Shown: piece by piece, positions 1-12,157 of the stretch | Layout: each line of letters opens with the position of its first letter | Numbering within the stretch: position 1 is the stretch's first letter | Origin: Gymnopilus junonius | Lineage: Eukaryota > Basidiomycota > Agaricomycetes > Agaricales > Galerinaceae | Length of the DNA: 64,000 nucleotides | Assembly: GCA_015501075.1 (NCBI GenBank) | Contig: JADNYJ010000013.1 | Coordinates: forward strand, 372,001-436,000 | Direction: 5' to 3' | Notes under the pieces: model-generated | Told to the model about the DNA's origin: nothing | What the model saw: the letters and a program-made list of their open reading frames with translations, nothing else | The model's database searches: none | Program-made: the position numbers and the translations under genes

Positions 1-1281
1 GTGTCTTGCCAAGTAGAAGCTCCTGAAATATTTTCAAGCCAACTCAGTCTCTGCGACAAAGTATTCCGGAATTAATGTATTTACCATTAGATAAAATGAT
101 TCTCTCTCCCGCTGCTTTTCCATCCTTCAGTACTGCGACGTGCGCAGCGGCAACGTCTCGTACATCGACAAAGTTGTAGGTGGCTTTCAATTCTTCATCC
201 GACTTATCTTGGGTCATCATGCCATAGAAGTATCCTAAGGAAACATTTATATCCTTGGGAGATCTGACTTTTTGAAGCGTGGGCTGCAAAAGGGCGAAAT
301 AATGTTGTCGGTCAGAGACACAGGCTCGTTTAGAACGGCAAAACTTACGCCAATGACCTAGAAAATTGAGGACCGGAAATGAGCGATGCATAACAAATCT
401 TGGAATACTGAGAGGCGTACCAAAGGAGGGTTGAGTACCACCAAGTCCCACTGAATAATAGTCTTGTGTTTGTTGTAAAATTCCCAAGCGGCTAGTAAAG
501 GAGTAAGATTGACGATCCACCTCAACGATTAGTATCTCCATATTCAACTGCTCACCCTTCTCAGCCAACGTCTTCGACGCTCTGTACTTGACCAAAGGGG
601 GCGCATCTTTTCCTATATCTCGAACCACTTTTATTGCCTCGTCTGCCCACTCTGTTTCGTCGAAGGTGCGGGTGGGCACGGTTACGGTACTATAAATGGC
701 TGCGGCCGAGGAAGTAATAACGATGCGCTTCAATTTGTTTCTGCAATTGTCCAGTCCGGCGACGCTGAGAAACTAAGGAAAACTACCCACCCAAACTTTA
801 GAGCGCTTTCTAAGATGCCTAGCGTTCCTTGCAGAGCTGGTTTAATATACTCTGTTCGAGACATAGTCAGAAACATGTAATCAAAGAAAAAAACTTGTCA
901 AGAGAGTACATACCATCAGGGTCCACAGCAGACAGAGTGACTGGTGATGCCATATGCTCTATAGCGTCGACATCTGTAACCGCCTCATCAAATGCACTCT
1001 CCTACATGAGTTGTCCACAATCATTCAGCAAAGTCATGAAGCCCAGCAAGTAGAAAACGGGTAAAACCCACCTTCGTCATATCTTCGACCACAAAGAGTT
1101 CAAGCCTGTCACCATAGGAGCTGAACAACTCCTGCAGTCGCTTTCCCTTCTCCAATGATCGTACTACTCCTCGAACAGTGTATCCTTGTTCGAGCAGATT
1201 GTCTACGACCCACATGGCGATGTAGCCATTAGCGCCTGTGACTAGGACACGAGTGTTTGCATTGGGTTCAACGATAGGCAT
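1..1281 (-). CDS. Extended short-chain dehydrogenase/reductase, 3' end cut by window edge
   Basis: NAD(P)-dependent reductase of the cinnamoyl-CoA reductase / dihydroflavonol reductase / GRE2-like extended SDR family. Seen: the start at 1279-1281 opens MPIVEPNANTRVLVTGANGY, whose TGANGYI is the dinucleotide-binding loop. The catalytic YxxxK appears as YRASK near 600, and a WDLVVLNPP strand follows. Frame-consistent exons are 1072-1281, 914-1001, 797-851, 556-740, 421-491, 85-283 and 22 leftward, with GT-AG introns of 51-137 nt. The last junction (23-84) restores the family's usual SNGASTWQD. About 207 residues are present; the rest lies beyond base 1. No frameshift was found. The substrate cannot be told from sequence; these enzymes usually reduce small carbonyls in the cytosol. 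Family sure, substrate unknown. Confidence 0.88.
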
Positions 1282-1802
1282 TACTGGTGGATGAAATGCA
1301 ACTGTGAAATATGAGTTTAGCGACGAGGAATTAACTGCTGGAGGTGGTTGCAGACAGCCTTTTATTGGATTCAACGAGGTTGAGCAAATAGATGCCGATA
1401 ATGACAACCTTACCTTCATTATTTCCTGTCGCAGCGACGGCGTCCTATCGGGGAGGGGAAAAGAGCGGAAAACCAGTAATGTCGTAGGTCGGCTGGCGTC
1501 GCATGCGAGGTATAGTTTGCTTTGAAGTTTTGGGCTGGTCTCGGGATTATAAAAGTGCCATCCGGTACCACTTTTATTGCGTGCGGCACAAACAATTCCT
1601 TTTAAATTTCATGTGCTAACTGACCATCCGGTTACGTATTGCTGGTCAACTGGTGACGCTAGATCAGGTTCATGAGAATTTGGGTACAAGAACTTAACTT
1701 GTTATTCCTCATTGAATAACATGAATCTGGACTCATGGTTCAAGGGTTACATATATCTTGTACTAAGTCATAAACTATATACAATAATATTTCGAATTTA
1801 TT
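1282..1802. other. Spacer between SDR promoter and USP7-like 3' end
   Basis: No convincing coding region. It holds the 5' flank of the leftward SDR gene (AT-rich segments around 1560-1660) and the 3' flank of the USP7-like gene ending at 1803. The open frame on the plus strand at 1304-1525 has no recognisable similarity and lies in promoter sequence. Confidence 0.5.
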
Positions 1803-4800
1803 TCATGATCCGTCGCTGCGCCGCATTTCAATTTCATCCGTGACGTGGTCCAAGCCGAGATTATTGGGAACAAACTTAGAGTCATAAAGGACCTCGTCTA
1901 AAAAATAACACAATTGTAATCCAGGCCTATTCGAAGACGATGCCCACATACCTTCGTCGAGATATAAAGGCTGCCTAAAGTTGGAAACTTGAATGGCTAA
2001 TCTGTAACCCGAGAAGGCCTTATCTGACAGAGTCAACTGCTCCTGCAATCGTTTACGTGTGTCCGAAGTCTTCTCTCCAGGCTTCAGAACAAATTTGAAA
2101 GGAACTCCATGAATGCGAGAGAATGACTTTGAGAAATGGAAGACGTCAATCAATCTCTCGCCATTTCGGAGATTGAGCTCGGCCGGTGAAATTTCCTTCC
2201 ATTGCCAAAGAGGTCAAAGTTAGTAAGAACAACTGAAATGAAAAAAACAAGGGGGAAAAGACGTACTTCTGCATAAATTTCTGCAGATACAGGAATGTCG
2301 CCCACTGTTCCTATCATAGCGAGTGGTCTTTGGGTTTTCATGTCTGGTGACGTTAGGAAAAATCGTATTTTGCCTGTCCCTCCAGGCGACATCTGGGCTC
2401 GCTTTGCTAGACGAACGCGGATCTCCTCTAAAGTCTCGCTTTTCTTCATTGCGAGGATATGAATCGATTTTTTGAAATTATTATGTCCCATCCAAGAAAT
2501 TCCTTTCTTAATCTCATTTTCTGTTTCTGCGCTAACATTAGCTGTTGGAGCCAATATCTCGTATTTGATCGCCCGCTTCATAAAATGATTGATCGACTGT
2601 ATTTCACCCAAGGTTTTGGTAGTAGTCCGTTCGATGGCGATATTCAGTCTGTGCATGGAATTGACAACACCTGATGTCGTGAAACGAAGTCTCGCAGGAT
2701 CAATATCGAGATGTTTTCCAACTTTGGTGGCCATCTGAGCGAAGGAGTAAGCGTCAGGAGTCATTTAAAAAAATTGAACAACGGACAATGTCATAGTTAT
2801 CGGTTTTGGACAAGAGCAAATCGAATTCCGACTTGTCAGTGCTGGAGGAGAAGGTGCACAAGATCCGATTTTGCAAAATCTGGTAAAACTTAACCACATG
2901 AGAGCATAGTCCATTCCGCTCCAGATTTTTTGTTCTAGGGTAGTTGGGATAAAGGACGGGCGAAAGGCTCAAAACTAAATTATAACGTACTCTTGGTCTG
3001 AAAGGGAACGCTGAAAACAAATGACATCGCCATCGTCAATTTGAAGTTGATTGAGTGTCGCGTCGAGCTTCAAGGACTCAATCATGCCTGGTTTGACTTC
3101 CTAATAGTTTGTCATTAAATTGTTGAATTACATAGTAATGTTAGAAAACTATACTTCATAAAGGCTCAAAGCCGTGCTTGCACCGAAACGCATTTGCGCA
3201 TTTATTATCCGTATGAGGTCAGGAACCTTGCTTGCTCTGGGGACCCAAACTGCTCCGGCGCCAAAAAGAGTCTGCTTTGATGCATCGAAATGCTTCAAAA
3301 ATATAAAGATTGCTCCTGTAGGGCGTTCTGGCTAATTGGAAAGGCCACTGAACACCTTATTGAACAGCAATATTAATCTGCACTGTACCTTCAAAGGATT
3401 GACGAGGAGTTCGAGGTAGAGGCGAAGGTCGCTGCTGCTTGCAGCATGGTCGTTCCGAATAGACTCCAGTGCTATAAAGTCTATCAGATTGGTTAAGCAT
3501 ACAAGAAGGTTACGACGACGCACAAGAGAGGTCGGTATCAGGCAAACGAAAAAATGGCCTAATGGTCTTGTTCTGCCGAAAGCCAACGATCCAGAACCGG
3601 AAACGACCAGCAGGATAGTTAAAATGTTTAGTAACTCGACTCTTGAAGGCAGCGTATGTTTCTGCTTTCAGAACTTTGAAGCTTGTAAGGCTTGACAATG
3701 GCAATGAAGAGCCGGAGAAATGGGCCAAGTCGAAACCCTCATGTCGAGAAAAGCTTTGCTCTGTAACGACCTGGAAAAAATTAGAAAGCATTAGACGAGA
3801 TGAAAGATGCGAGGCACCTCGACATTCAGATAGAGATGTTTTTCTTCCTTCTGTTTCTTCTGTTCCTCCAAACGACGACGCTCCTCTTCTAAGCTCCTCT
3901 CTGAAGAACGTGAGATAGGGACTTTCGGCATTCGAACAGAAGAGAACGTACTAAGATGAGAAGGAATGTTAACTTGAGGTATTGGAGCGAATACCTCGTC
4001 CATGGAGGACTCTCTAATATATACCAGGACATATGCATTGGAGGACGCATCACTGCGCTGTCCCTTGGATTGGGAAGAACCACCGTAACCATCTTCGAAG
4101 ACTTCTTTCTCAAGGACCGGAACCACCTTCTCGTCGTCAAACTTGAACCAAAGTGAACCTTGATCAGGTTTAATAAGAGCCTCGTAGCGACCTCCGTGCA
4201 AGTTACCAATGTGAACTACGACGACGTGCAATTGATATACCCATGGAGACGACCGATCAGCATCTGAGCCCAGGAATTCACCCAAGTCGATCCTTGCCGG
4301 ATATTCGTAGCGGTCATTCAGTTTGACCATGGCATCTCGCTGAATATCATAGTCGAAACGCGCGAGCTGCAAGAGAAGCACTGGCGGAAATGATTGGAAT
4401 GCAATTCCTTTTTCTGCCGCTTGTAGACCGAACTTTCCTGTATTGTAACCATCAAATTTGTCGATGGCAATGTAGTCTCTGAACGAGGCTGCGACATTTT
4501 GCAAGCCCTTTATGCGGAATTGAAGGTCTATACAATCATTAGCTTCCGTCCAGTAAAACCGATAAAACATACCTTCAAAATATTCTATTCTAGACGCTTC
4601 GTGATTGACGTTCACACATTTTATGTAAGTCTTCATCTTCCCAGTAAATAGCCTGTCTTGCGTCCCTTCAGACCTGGTACCCTGATAAAAAATAAATGAA
4701 TACCAATATTATCAAATAAAATCCTCACATACCGTCATTAGAGTCCTGAGTTTGTCTTGCAGAACACGATGAAATTCGAGAAAATCGTGTTGCATGAACG

Positions 4801-6075
4801 CATCGATTGACTTCCAGCCAAACGATGCAGTCAACTCAGTCGTTCCTTTAAAGCGAGGTTGAGAGAGGAACAGAGGCACAAGGCATTAAAATTGAAGGCT
4901 TACCAACAGCCTCTTCAGACGTCTCCATATTATAAAATATGCGCTGGAGCGCCAGTGGAATGCTACTCGTTGGTTTATCATTTGCTGTCGGTAACTCATA
5001 TACGGCCTGTGCTTAGCAAGTCAGCGTCGGCGGAAAATGTGAGAAATTATGGTGCCTAAGTGAAACTAGAGATTACCCTGCGAAAAGCCCGATTGTGGAA
5101 GAGAACTTGCAAAACGGCATTCATGTATCCCGTTGAACCCTGGTTTTTCAAACCGATGTAACCAGTGTGTTTCTTAGAGTTATAACTGAAGTCGGCTGTT
5201 ATAAATACCCAATCGATAGAGGAGGATAGGCTTACTTGGAGAAGTTGTGCCATAGGACACCAGTAGGATCATGAAATACTGTGACTAGGACCTTGATCTG
5301 CACTGCATCATCTTCTATGACAGGGCGCGCTTGCTCCTTTTGGATGGTCAAAAGGTCTTGCAATGAGCTGAAACGGGTAAAGCCCCAATCACATTCTTCA
5401 GCAGTGAACCTATGGAGAGCACCTGGGCAAATCAGAAACAGGAAAGATGCGAATGGAAAACATATACGCACTAACAGGTTTCGTGATGATTGAGGGGTCA
5501 GATAAATTGGATAGGGTGAACTCGAATTTGGCACATTTATGCCATTCAGCTGGAAGAGCTTGTGGAGCTCCAGCATCAAGATATAAAGAGACTTGTTTGG
5601 GGACTGTTTCTTGCACACCAGAAGGATAAAGGAGAATTCTCCTGATCCATTCCACGCGTGATTAACCAGTCATTCAAAGAAGAAAACAAAACAAATCCCA
5701 CCATTTATGACCCGCGCAGTCAAATAATGGACTGGTTGCGGACTTTCCGAGTTGGCTCCAGTTCGACACAAGCCAGGTGAATGATGTAGAATCTTTAACA
5801 TCAGCTAAGTGCCGATTTCACAGAGTGGCATCAGAGAGACGTGCGCTAGGTTGATAGGGAGAAATCTACTCGCAAGTGGTGTCTGTTGTAAGATAATCCA
5901 CAGCTTCCGGTTCTCCTGGTCCATCCTGTACGCACAATTTGTGCTTTGGGATAATGTTGTATCTAGAAACCAACTTACCGAACCGTCAACCATCGTTGTC
6001 AAAGTCGCGTCCTATGAAATATATTAAACGAAGGACCAGCTAAATTTTTCTAGGAGAACCCACAGAACCGTCCAT
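1803..6075 (-). CDS. USP7/UBP15-like MATH-UCH protein lacking catalytic Cys and His (pseudo-deubiquitinase)
   Basis: Homologue of the USP7 / Ubp15 / Ubp21 ubiquitin hydrolases. Order seen: MATH domain (about 5810-5230: FTWLVSNW, HKW, CDWGFTRF, GVLWHNF), UCH domain (about 5210-3990), then the long USP7 C-terminal ubiquitin-like region, ending with PFKFVLKPGEK and LGLDHV just before the stop at 1803. The Cys box reads GLKNQGSTGYMN: the nucleophile position is Gly (codon 5128-5130). The His box reads HGGRYEALI: the catalytic His is Arg (4187-4189). The Asp-bearing KFDDEK is kept. Both changes lie in clean open exons, e.g. 3791-4636, so this is not general decay. About a dozen or more short introns. 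The first exons are uncertain: two small MDGSV-type exons near 6050 and 5990 suggest a start at 6075. Inference: it could bind ubiquitin or USP7 partners without cleaving. Confidence 0.82.
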
Positions 6076-6609
6076 TGTTATCGATCGCAATAGGCTTGAT
6101 GAGCGTTAGGAAAAAGTGGCCAAACCCACCGTCAAACCCCGACAAGGCTATAAGTGCATGAGTAGGATTCAAAACAGCAGTGATGGTTATCTTCCGTGGA
6201 GCGATGTGATACGAGCTTGGCTAGAGTAAAGGGTTCATTGGCCCGGAGAAGAAATGATAAATATCTTGACAATGACATTCCACCTGATGTGGGCGATGAG
6301 ACAATTGTTTTGTTGGCAGTGTTGCCAAGCAGTGCCAAGCGGTGCCAAGCGAATAAAGTTTCAATGCCTCCTTAAGTCACATGATATTGACGCGTCGCGT
6401 TTCAGGGGCCACTGCCTTTGCTTACAACGTCGCAGGCCATCGACATATCTGCTTTCCTCTTAGACCCAGACCTTCAAAGATGTTATATGAAAATTACGAG
6501 GATATTTTTAATATTTACAGTTAATCTACCTTCTGTCAGTTGTGCGCACAATTTGCCAAGCCTATTAAAGACTGAAAACAGTCATTCATCAAGAAGAAAA
6601 TTGCGCGCA
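6076..6609. other. Spacer between USP7-like promoter and RTA1-like 3' end
   Basis: No supported gene. It contains the 5' flank of the USP7-like gene, a small direct repeat (gccaagc three times at 6325-6350), and the downstream flank of the RTA1-like copy that ends at 6610. Confidence 0.45.
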
Positions 6610-8014
6610 TCAAGCTGGTTCGGAATTGCAAGATGAAGAGTTTGTACTAATGTGTTCCAGCTTCGTGTCCTCCGTCTTTATTGCAAGCAGAACACCGGGG
6701 TGGAAGAAGTTGGTCGTCCAAATAGTGAGAGTGACCATCGCTCCATCAAATACATCTGATGCTTAACGTATGTATACGTGTCCAATATCACTGTAAATTA
6801 AAGAGCTTACTGAATAAAACTTGCATATGAATGATCTTACCATCCCATCCGTCTGCAAATTCGATGATACGATAAACAGCTCTAATTCAAGAATTAGCGC
6901 TACATGACGCTATGCAAAGGAGGATCACTTACCGAATAAAAAGACAAAACGTGTTGAAGAGGAGAGCATATAGCATGAGTTGGATGTTCCATGTTAACTT
7001 GCCGTGTATGATCTCCTTTGTTCCACTTGCTTTTCGGAGAAACGGACGTCGCTTCTGATATCGCATGAGGAACTCGACTCTGCAGACGGCATAGACGACG
7101 ATAACCACTTGAATAAAATTAATAAGGAGCTATGACTACCAAAAAGATAGAACGAAAGCTTACGTGTCTGGAAAATCAGGCCGCCGAGAACAATGTTAGT
7201 GCCCTTGTAAGGACAGCTGCTTGTCAGAGTAGAAACGATCAATAATCCATGTAAAGTCCTTACCAGATTTACCGAACTTGAAGTCGTAGCAGATGCAGCC
7301 ATTCCACCACCCCAGGCTTGGATTATCAAGGAAATAACATCCTGGAGAGATTTAGTAAAACTGATTAAATAACGAATAAAGAGAGGCGCTTACACTGCTG
7401 CAGAATATAATGGTATCTGGAGAAGAAAAGTTTAATGGTGTGCAATTCCGAAACAGAATCTTCACTCACAGAGTTTGGGACGAATTCGACTGTATGAAGG
7501 TCCAAGCCGTTGTATAATGTTCTCTAATAACGAAATTTGCCGCTAGCAACGGTGTAGCGGCGAGCACGATGAACACAGTTCTGAAAATAACGTAGGGTTG
7601 ACAGTCTTACCAACCGGACGTTACTCACTGCAATATATAGGGCTTCCTCTCCAAGGGATGATTAGTCGACATCAACCTACGAACCCATCCTATGATCTCT
7701 AGAGTTCCACCAAAAACGATACTAGGGAAAATCCACCATAACCGATACTTGACTGCCTGTGCAAAGTGCAGAACTTGTTCCGACGAACAATCGTTTATTC
7801 AAGCCGGGACCAATGAATAAATACCATGACTCACCGGTGGACAAGGAAAGGGGGGTTAAAAAGATGACCATAACATATTTCATTGGGATATAACCGTAGA
7901 AAGTAGTAGGGTTAGGGGCGACGATTGCTGTATACAAGAATTTGCGCAAGCGTTTGGTATAGCCACGGCGAACGTAAAACTGTTTAGCTTACCTGTACCA
8001 TTTCTACTGGACAT
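6610..8014 (-). pseudogene. RTA1-like multi-pass membrane protein, copy 1, with 2-nt deletion
   Basis: Fungal RTA1-family membrane protein (lipid-translocating exporter-like, seven predicted helices). The start at 8012-8014 gives MSSRNGT, and exons follow the intact neighbour at 9328-10730 one for one: PNPTTFYGYIPMKYV; a Trp-rich KYRLWWIFPSIVFGGTLEII block; DVISLIIQAWGGGMA; NIVLGGLIFQ; FLMRYQKRRPF; and a C-terminal exon ending in SEPA at 6610. In the exon near 7527 the copy has ATTAGAG where the neighbour has ATTATCGAG. This 2-nt loss puts SYSRIRPKL out of frame. It is not a homopolymer change and no splice choice was found that repairs it, so the copy is called a pseudogene. Everything else stays open, so the break is recent, or possibly a sequence error. 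Confidence 0.72.
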
Positions 8015-9327
8015 CGTAGTTAGAAGGAGACAAGCAGACGAAGGAGGCCTTTGAAGTGCGACATATCGAGCAAATGGTGAGTGATACTTATGCGTCGATC
8101 GAAGTCACCTCTTCCCAGTTTCCCACTTCCGTGTTTAGATTGTTGACTGGATAGTATATACAGCAGGGCCCGTCGTTCCTCGATGGATCCCTGCCGGTCA
8201 CTATCCTTCTCCTTCTTCTGTATCATAAACTCTAGCTGATAGGTGGATCAATTCCTTAAACTTCGACGATCATTTCGTTCCGTCTTGTAAATACCATCTC
8301 CTCTCGATTACCGATTTCAACGCTTCCTAGTGCGATCGCAATAAATGATTAATTGCGACCTTATGACGCGGCGACGCCATGTACATCAGACCTCCTTTCA
8401 AGCAGTCTCCCTCACCTTTCCAACTTAATCATGCTTCCAACAGTAGACTCCAATAAATTGGCTTTTTTTGCTGGAATTAAGTTACTTTTGAAGGAAGAAC
8501 TTCGAGCGTCAGGCTCCACGCCTCCCCTCAGGCTTGATTACGACATCTCAAATCGTGGTATGCAAATCTTAACACGAACATCCGATTATCTGCCTTTGCC
8601 TCAACATTCTGACAAGCGCGAGCTCGCCGCGTCTTTCTTTGTGTTGCCTTCAGATGCATCTTACGCCACTGGCCGGGAGAGAGAGACACCTATATATACG
8701 TGATAAGGTATCTACAGGAATTAGGAGCAGCGAAAAGGTCGAGGGTTCTGATGATGAAAGGACTTGAACTGGGTAACTGAATTATCACTTCCCGGAGAGG
8801 CTTCAGGGAACTCGCACGTAAGGACTTGGGGATAAAACAACTTACGGCTCAGGATTCTCCATTTTGATGACTTCATTTATCAATCATGCTGATGATGAAG
8901 CAGTTGTCCTTCAATAATGACAGAAAATCTGATAAAGAGTTTACGTATTTCTTTCAAGGGCGCTAATTCTGACGACCTTCTGAAGATCTGTGCCGCGGGA
9001 GTCCACTAATCTTGACGCGTCGTATTTTTAGGGCACAGTTCACTGGAGTCCTTATATCGGGCCCGAGGGCAAGGACATGTCATGCGGCCCCGTCTGGGGA
9101 TTATTTATCTCACATTTTCTTTACTGTTAAATGTAATTAAAGTACTCCACAAAAACCTTTTCCCCTTCAATTTTGAGCATTATAAAATATTATATAAAAT
9201 CATCAGGGGTATCATCTACATACGTGATGTCTTTCAAATGTCCGAAAAAGAGAACCATAGCACGAAGCTAAATAGGACATATCGACTAAAGGAAAAACTA
9301 AATACTTCAAGCCGGTTCTGCCATATA
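8015..9327. other. Spacer between the tandem RTA1-like copies
   Basis: About 1.3 kb of promoter of copy 1 and 3' flank of copy 2. A plus-strand open frame at 8353-8703 shows no recognisable domain, no intron logic and no counterpart upstream of copy 2, so it is not called. No repeat stands out. Confidence 0.45.
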
Positions 9328-10730
9328 TCATGTAGTACCTGGGTTCGTATTGATATGCTGCATCTCTGTGTCCTCTTCTTTTGTCGCGAGCAGTCTGCCT
9401 GGGTGGAAGAAGTTGGTTGTCCATATAGCGAGAGTGATCATCGCTCCATCGAAAACATCTGACAATTAAAGTGAATTAGCCTTCAACAAAAGTCAAAATA
9501 AAGTAAAATAATAGACGTACTGAACAAGACTTGGGTATGAATGACCTTCCCCTCCCATCCATCAGCAAACTCGATTATCCGATAGACAGCCCTAATCTAT
9601 GGTTGAACAACGTAGCGCACCTGGCACAAGAAAATTACTTACCGAATGAAAAGACAAAAGGTGTTAAGAAGGAGGGCATATAGCATGAGTTGGATGTTCC
9701 AAGTCAACTTTCCATGGTTGATCTCGTTTGGTCCGGTAGCTTTGCCACGAAATGGACGTCGTTTCTGATATCGCATGAAAAATTCAGTGCTGCAGAACGC
9801 GTAGACGACAATGACAACTTGAGTACCATAGTCAGTTAAAGTAGGAAGACTGCAACGGCGGAATGGACGCTTACGCGTCTGGAAAACAAGGCCGCCAAGA
9901 ACAATGTTGGCCCCCTTGTGCCGGCAGAATGCACGTCAGAGAAAACCGATGAATATTTCATGTACACTCCTCACCAGATTTTCTGTGGTCGAAGTGGTAG
10001 CGGATGCGGCTATCCCACCACCGCCTCCTTGCACGAGCAAAGAGATGACATCCTAGAAAGCGACATTGGTCAGAATAATATCAGCATGAAGGCTAGAGAA
10101 CGGCGTTTACGCTGCTACAGAAGATGATGGTGTCTGAGGACAAGATAGTCAACGGCCATCGACAGGGAAGTAGAACCTTTACTCACATAATTTAGGACGA
10201 ATTCGACTGTATGAAGGCCCAAGCAGTCGAATGATGGTCTCGATAATGACAAAATTAGCAGCTAGAAGTGGTGTAGGTGCAAGCACGATAAATGTCGTCC
10301 TGAAAACATGTGAGGCAAGATAATGCTCCGAGTTAGATGCAACTCACTGCAATATGTAGGGCATCCTCTCCAGCGGGTGATTGGACGATATTAATCTGCA
10401 CACCCATCCTATGATCTCAAGAGTCCCGCCCAAAACGATGCTAGGGAAAATCCACCATAATCTATACTTGATTGCCTGTCCTGAATGGAGGACTTGTGAT
10501 GAAGGAGATCATTCAGCCAGTTCGGAAAAGGGATTAGATTTAGGAAGGCCTTGGCTCACCAGTGGATAATGAAAAGAGTGTCAGGAAAAGGATTGTGACA
10601 TATTTTGTGGGGATATAACCATAGAAAGCGGTGGGGTCCGGGGCGACGATTGCTATATGGATTTGTGTTATGAAAGTAGGCTGAGATGGATGATGGAATA
10701 TATCTCACCTGTACCATTCTGACTGGACAT
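9328..10730 (-). CDS. RTA1-like multi-pass membrane protein, copy 2 (intact)
   Basis: Member of the fungal RTA1 family (RTA1/RSB1-type membrane proteins, linked in yeast to lipid translocation and resistance to toxic lipids). The start at 10728-10730 gives MSSQNGT; the stop is at 9328. About nine short exons are recognisable by strict correspondence with copy 1: PDPTAFYGYIPTKYV, KYRLWWIFPS, AANFVIIETIIRLLGPSYS, DVISLLVQGGGGGIA, GANIVLGGLVFQ, FMRYQKRRPFRGK, LYALLLNTFCLFIR and DVFDGAMITLAIWTTNFF. These hydrophobic blocks with charged loops fit seven transmembrane helices. Introns are 50-90 nt. No break was seen, so this is likely the working copy of the pair. Family call is strong; the substrate is unknown. 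Confidence 0.85.
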
Positions 10731-12157
10731 CGAAACCAGGAGGAGAGAATCAGCGCTGAGAGGGGTAACTTGGAATTACACCACGACGAGCTGTACTTAT
10801 ACGTCGATCGAAGTCGTCCTATTACCGTGCCTAGCCGTCATTCATGTAGTAGTACAACGCCAGCCCGCAGCAGGTTGATACAGCGTGTTGTTGGTTCGGA
10901 TGTAATTTTTTTAACACTGTCGAGCCGTCCCGCAGCAATGGATAGGTACAATTGTCGAAACGCGGACTGTTATGCCCGGGAGTTGATTGGATATTCAGCG
11001 CTGTTTTCTTCTTTGAATATGGATCGACAGATTGATTCGGGGAAACCGCCAGTGTTAGTCATCCACATTAGTAGGTCACGGCCGAATAACCGTTGAACTT
11101 TTCAGAAGATGAATTTCAATCGCTTCTTTGGCTGCATCCCAGTATTTGCACGGCGGTGGAGATGGTCGCCTAGTCTGAAAAAAAAATTGCGTCGTTTTAT
11201 GAGGTAAGTAATTGTCGCCTTGGCTGTTTTTCAAAAGAAATCCAGACATTTCAGAGCCTTTTCATTCAGAGAAAAAGGATAGCCTGATCAAGTGACTGCA
11301 AAGCTTGCTTCTACAGTACTTGTATCGCAGTGCGCAGACTTGCTGGCCACGAGGAGCACGTCTTGTTTGGCATGCCTTCTCTGATGAGTAGTTGCGCATG
11401 CACATATTTTTAGCCTTCTTTTCTGCGAAAGTGATGGTTATCTTAATATCGAGTACAAATAGGCCTACCAGATAGAACGCACAGCAGTTGCCCAATAGAG
11501 ACAACATATCCATATTCCAAAAATAAACTTGAAGCCTTGTCGAATTCGTACCGCCTCCGACTGATAATTGCAGGACCTCGGCCGCAGGACGCGTACCGAA
11601 TCAGCAAAGAAAAATCTGGAGTCCAGGTTGACTTCGAATTAGCAACATTTAAGTCTCATTGAGTCACAAAATTTGGTGCATAAAAGGCAATAATAGCTGT
11701 GCTTTCAAGGGGATCAAAGCACTGAGAACGGCGGTGTAATCGGAGGGAAGCTTTTTGGTTGAGCGCTTTTGTTTGACGTGTTGCGAGTCAGATGAGCAGG
11801 GAAATTTAGCAAAAGAAAGATGGCGTATAAATTCTTCTGACAAGGGCTTGGGTTTAAGAAACTTGAAATGAGTGTTCTATTCAAGTAGGAGGAGGAGGAA
11901 GAGGAGGAAAAGGAGGAGTCACCGGCGATTCAAATGATCAGACCTTCGTGGGATTTATGTAGTCGGAGTTTGAAACATGACGCCGATGTCTGACGCTTTT
12001 GCGCAGCCCTCTGTTGGTAACACTCCGCCACGACCTACCTTACAACACCGCTTACACTTCAAATTTCCGACGTGAGTCAGTTCTTTCTTGTTGCAGCGCC
12101 GTCTTGCTGATAAAAGCTCCTGAAGAAACCACAGAATCACCTAATATCCTCTAGAAC
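10731..12157. other. Intergenic region with purine-rich microsatellite
   Basis: No supported gene. It holds the upstream flank of RTA1-like copy 2 and of the small secreted/membrane protein. A purine-rich tract of GGA/GGAA units lies at 11886-11918. Plus-strand open frame 10686-11096 overlaps the RTA1 start and has no recognisable features. Confidence 0.45.
11886..11918 (+). repeat. GGA-rich purine microsatellite
   Basis: Thirty-three bases made almost only of GGA, GAA and GGAA units, about 240 bp upstream of the small secreted/membrane protein gene. Visible directly; function unknown. Confidence 0.8.

Noticed and set aside
8353..8703. Plus-strand ORF of 116 codons between the RTA1-like copies
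   Set aside because: No recognisable family, no intron logic, not conserved next to the second copy.
10686..11096. Plus-strand ORF of 136 codons
   Set aside because: Begins inside the RTA1-like gene on the other strand and continues through its promoter; no domain or splice support.
11262..11513. Minus-strand ORF with a hydrophobic start
   Set aside because: Short, no homologous block recognised, located in a spacer; chance ORF more likely.
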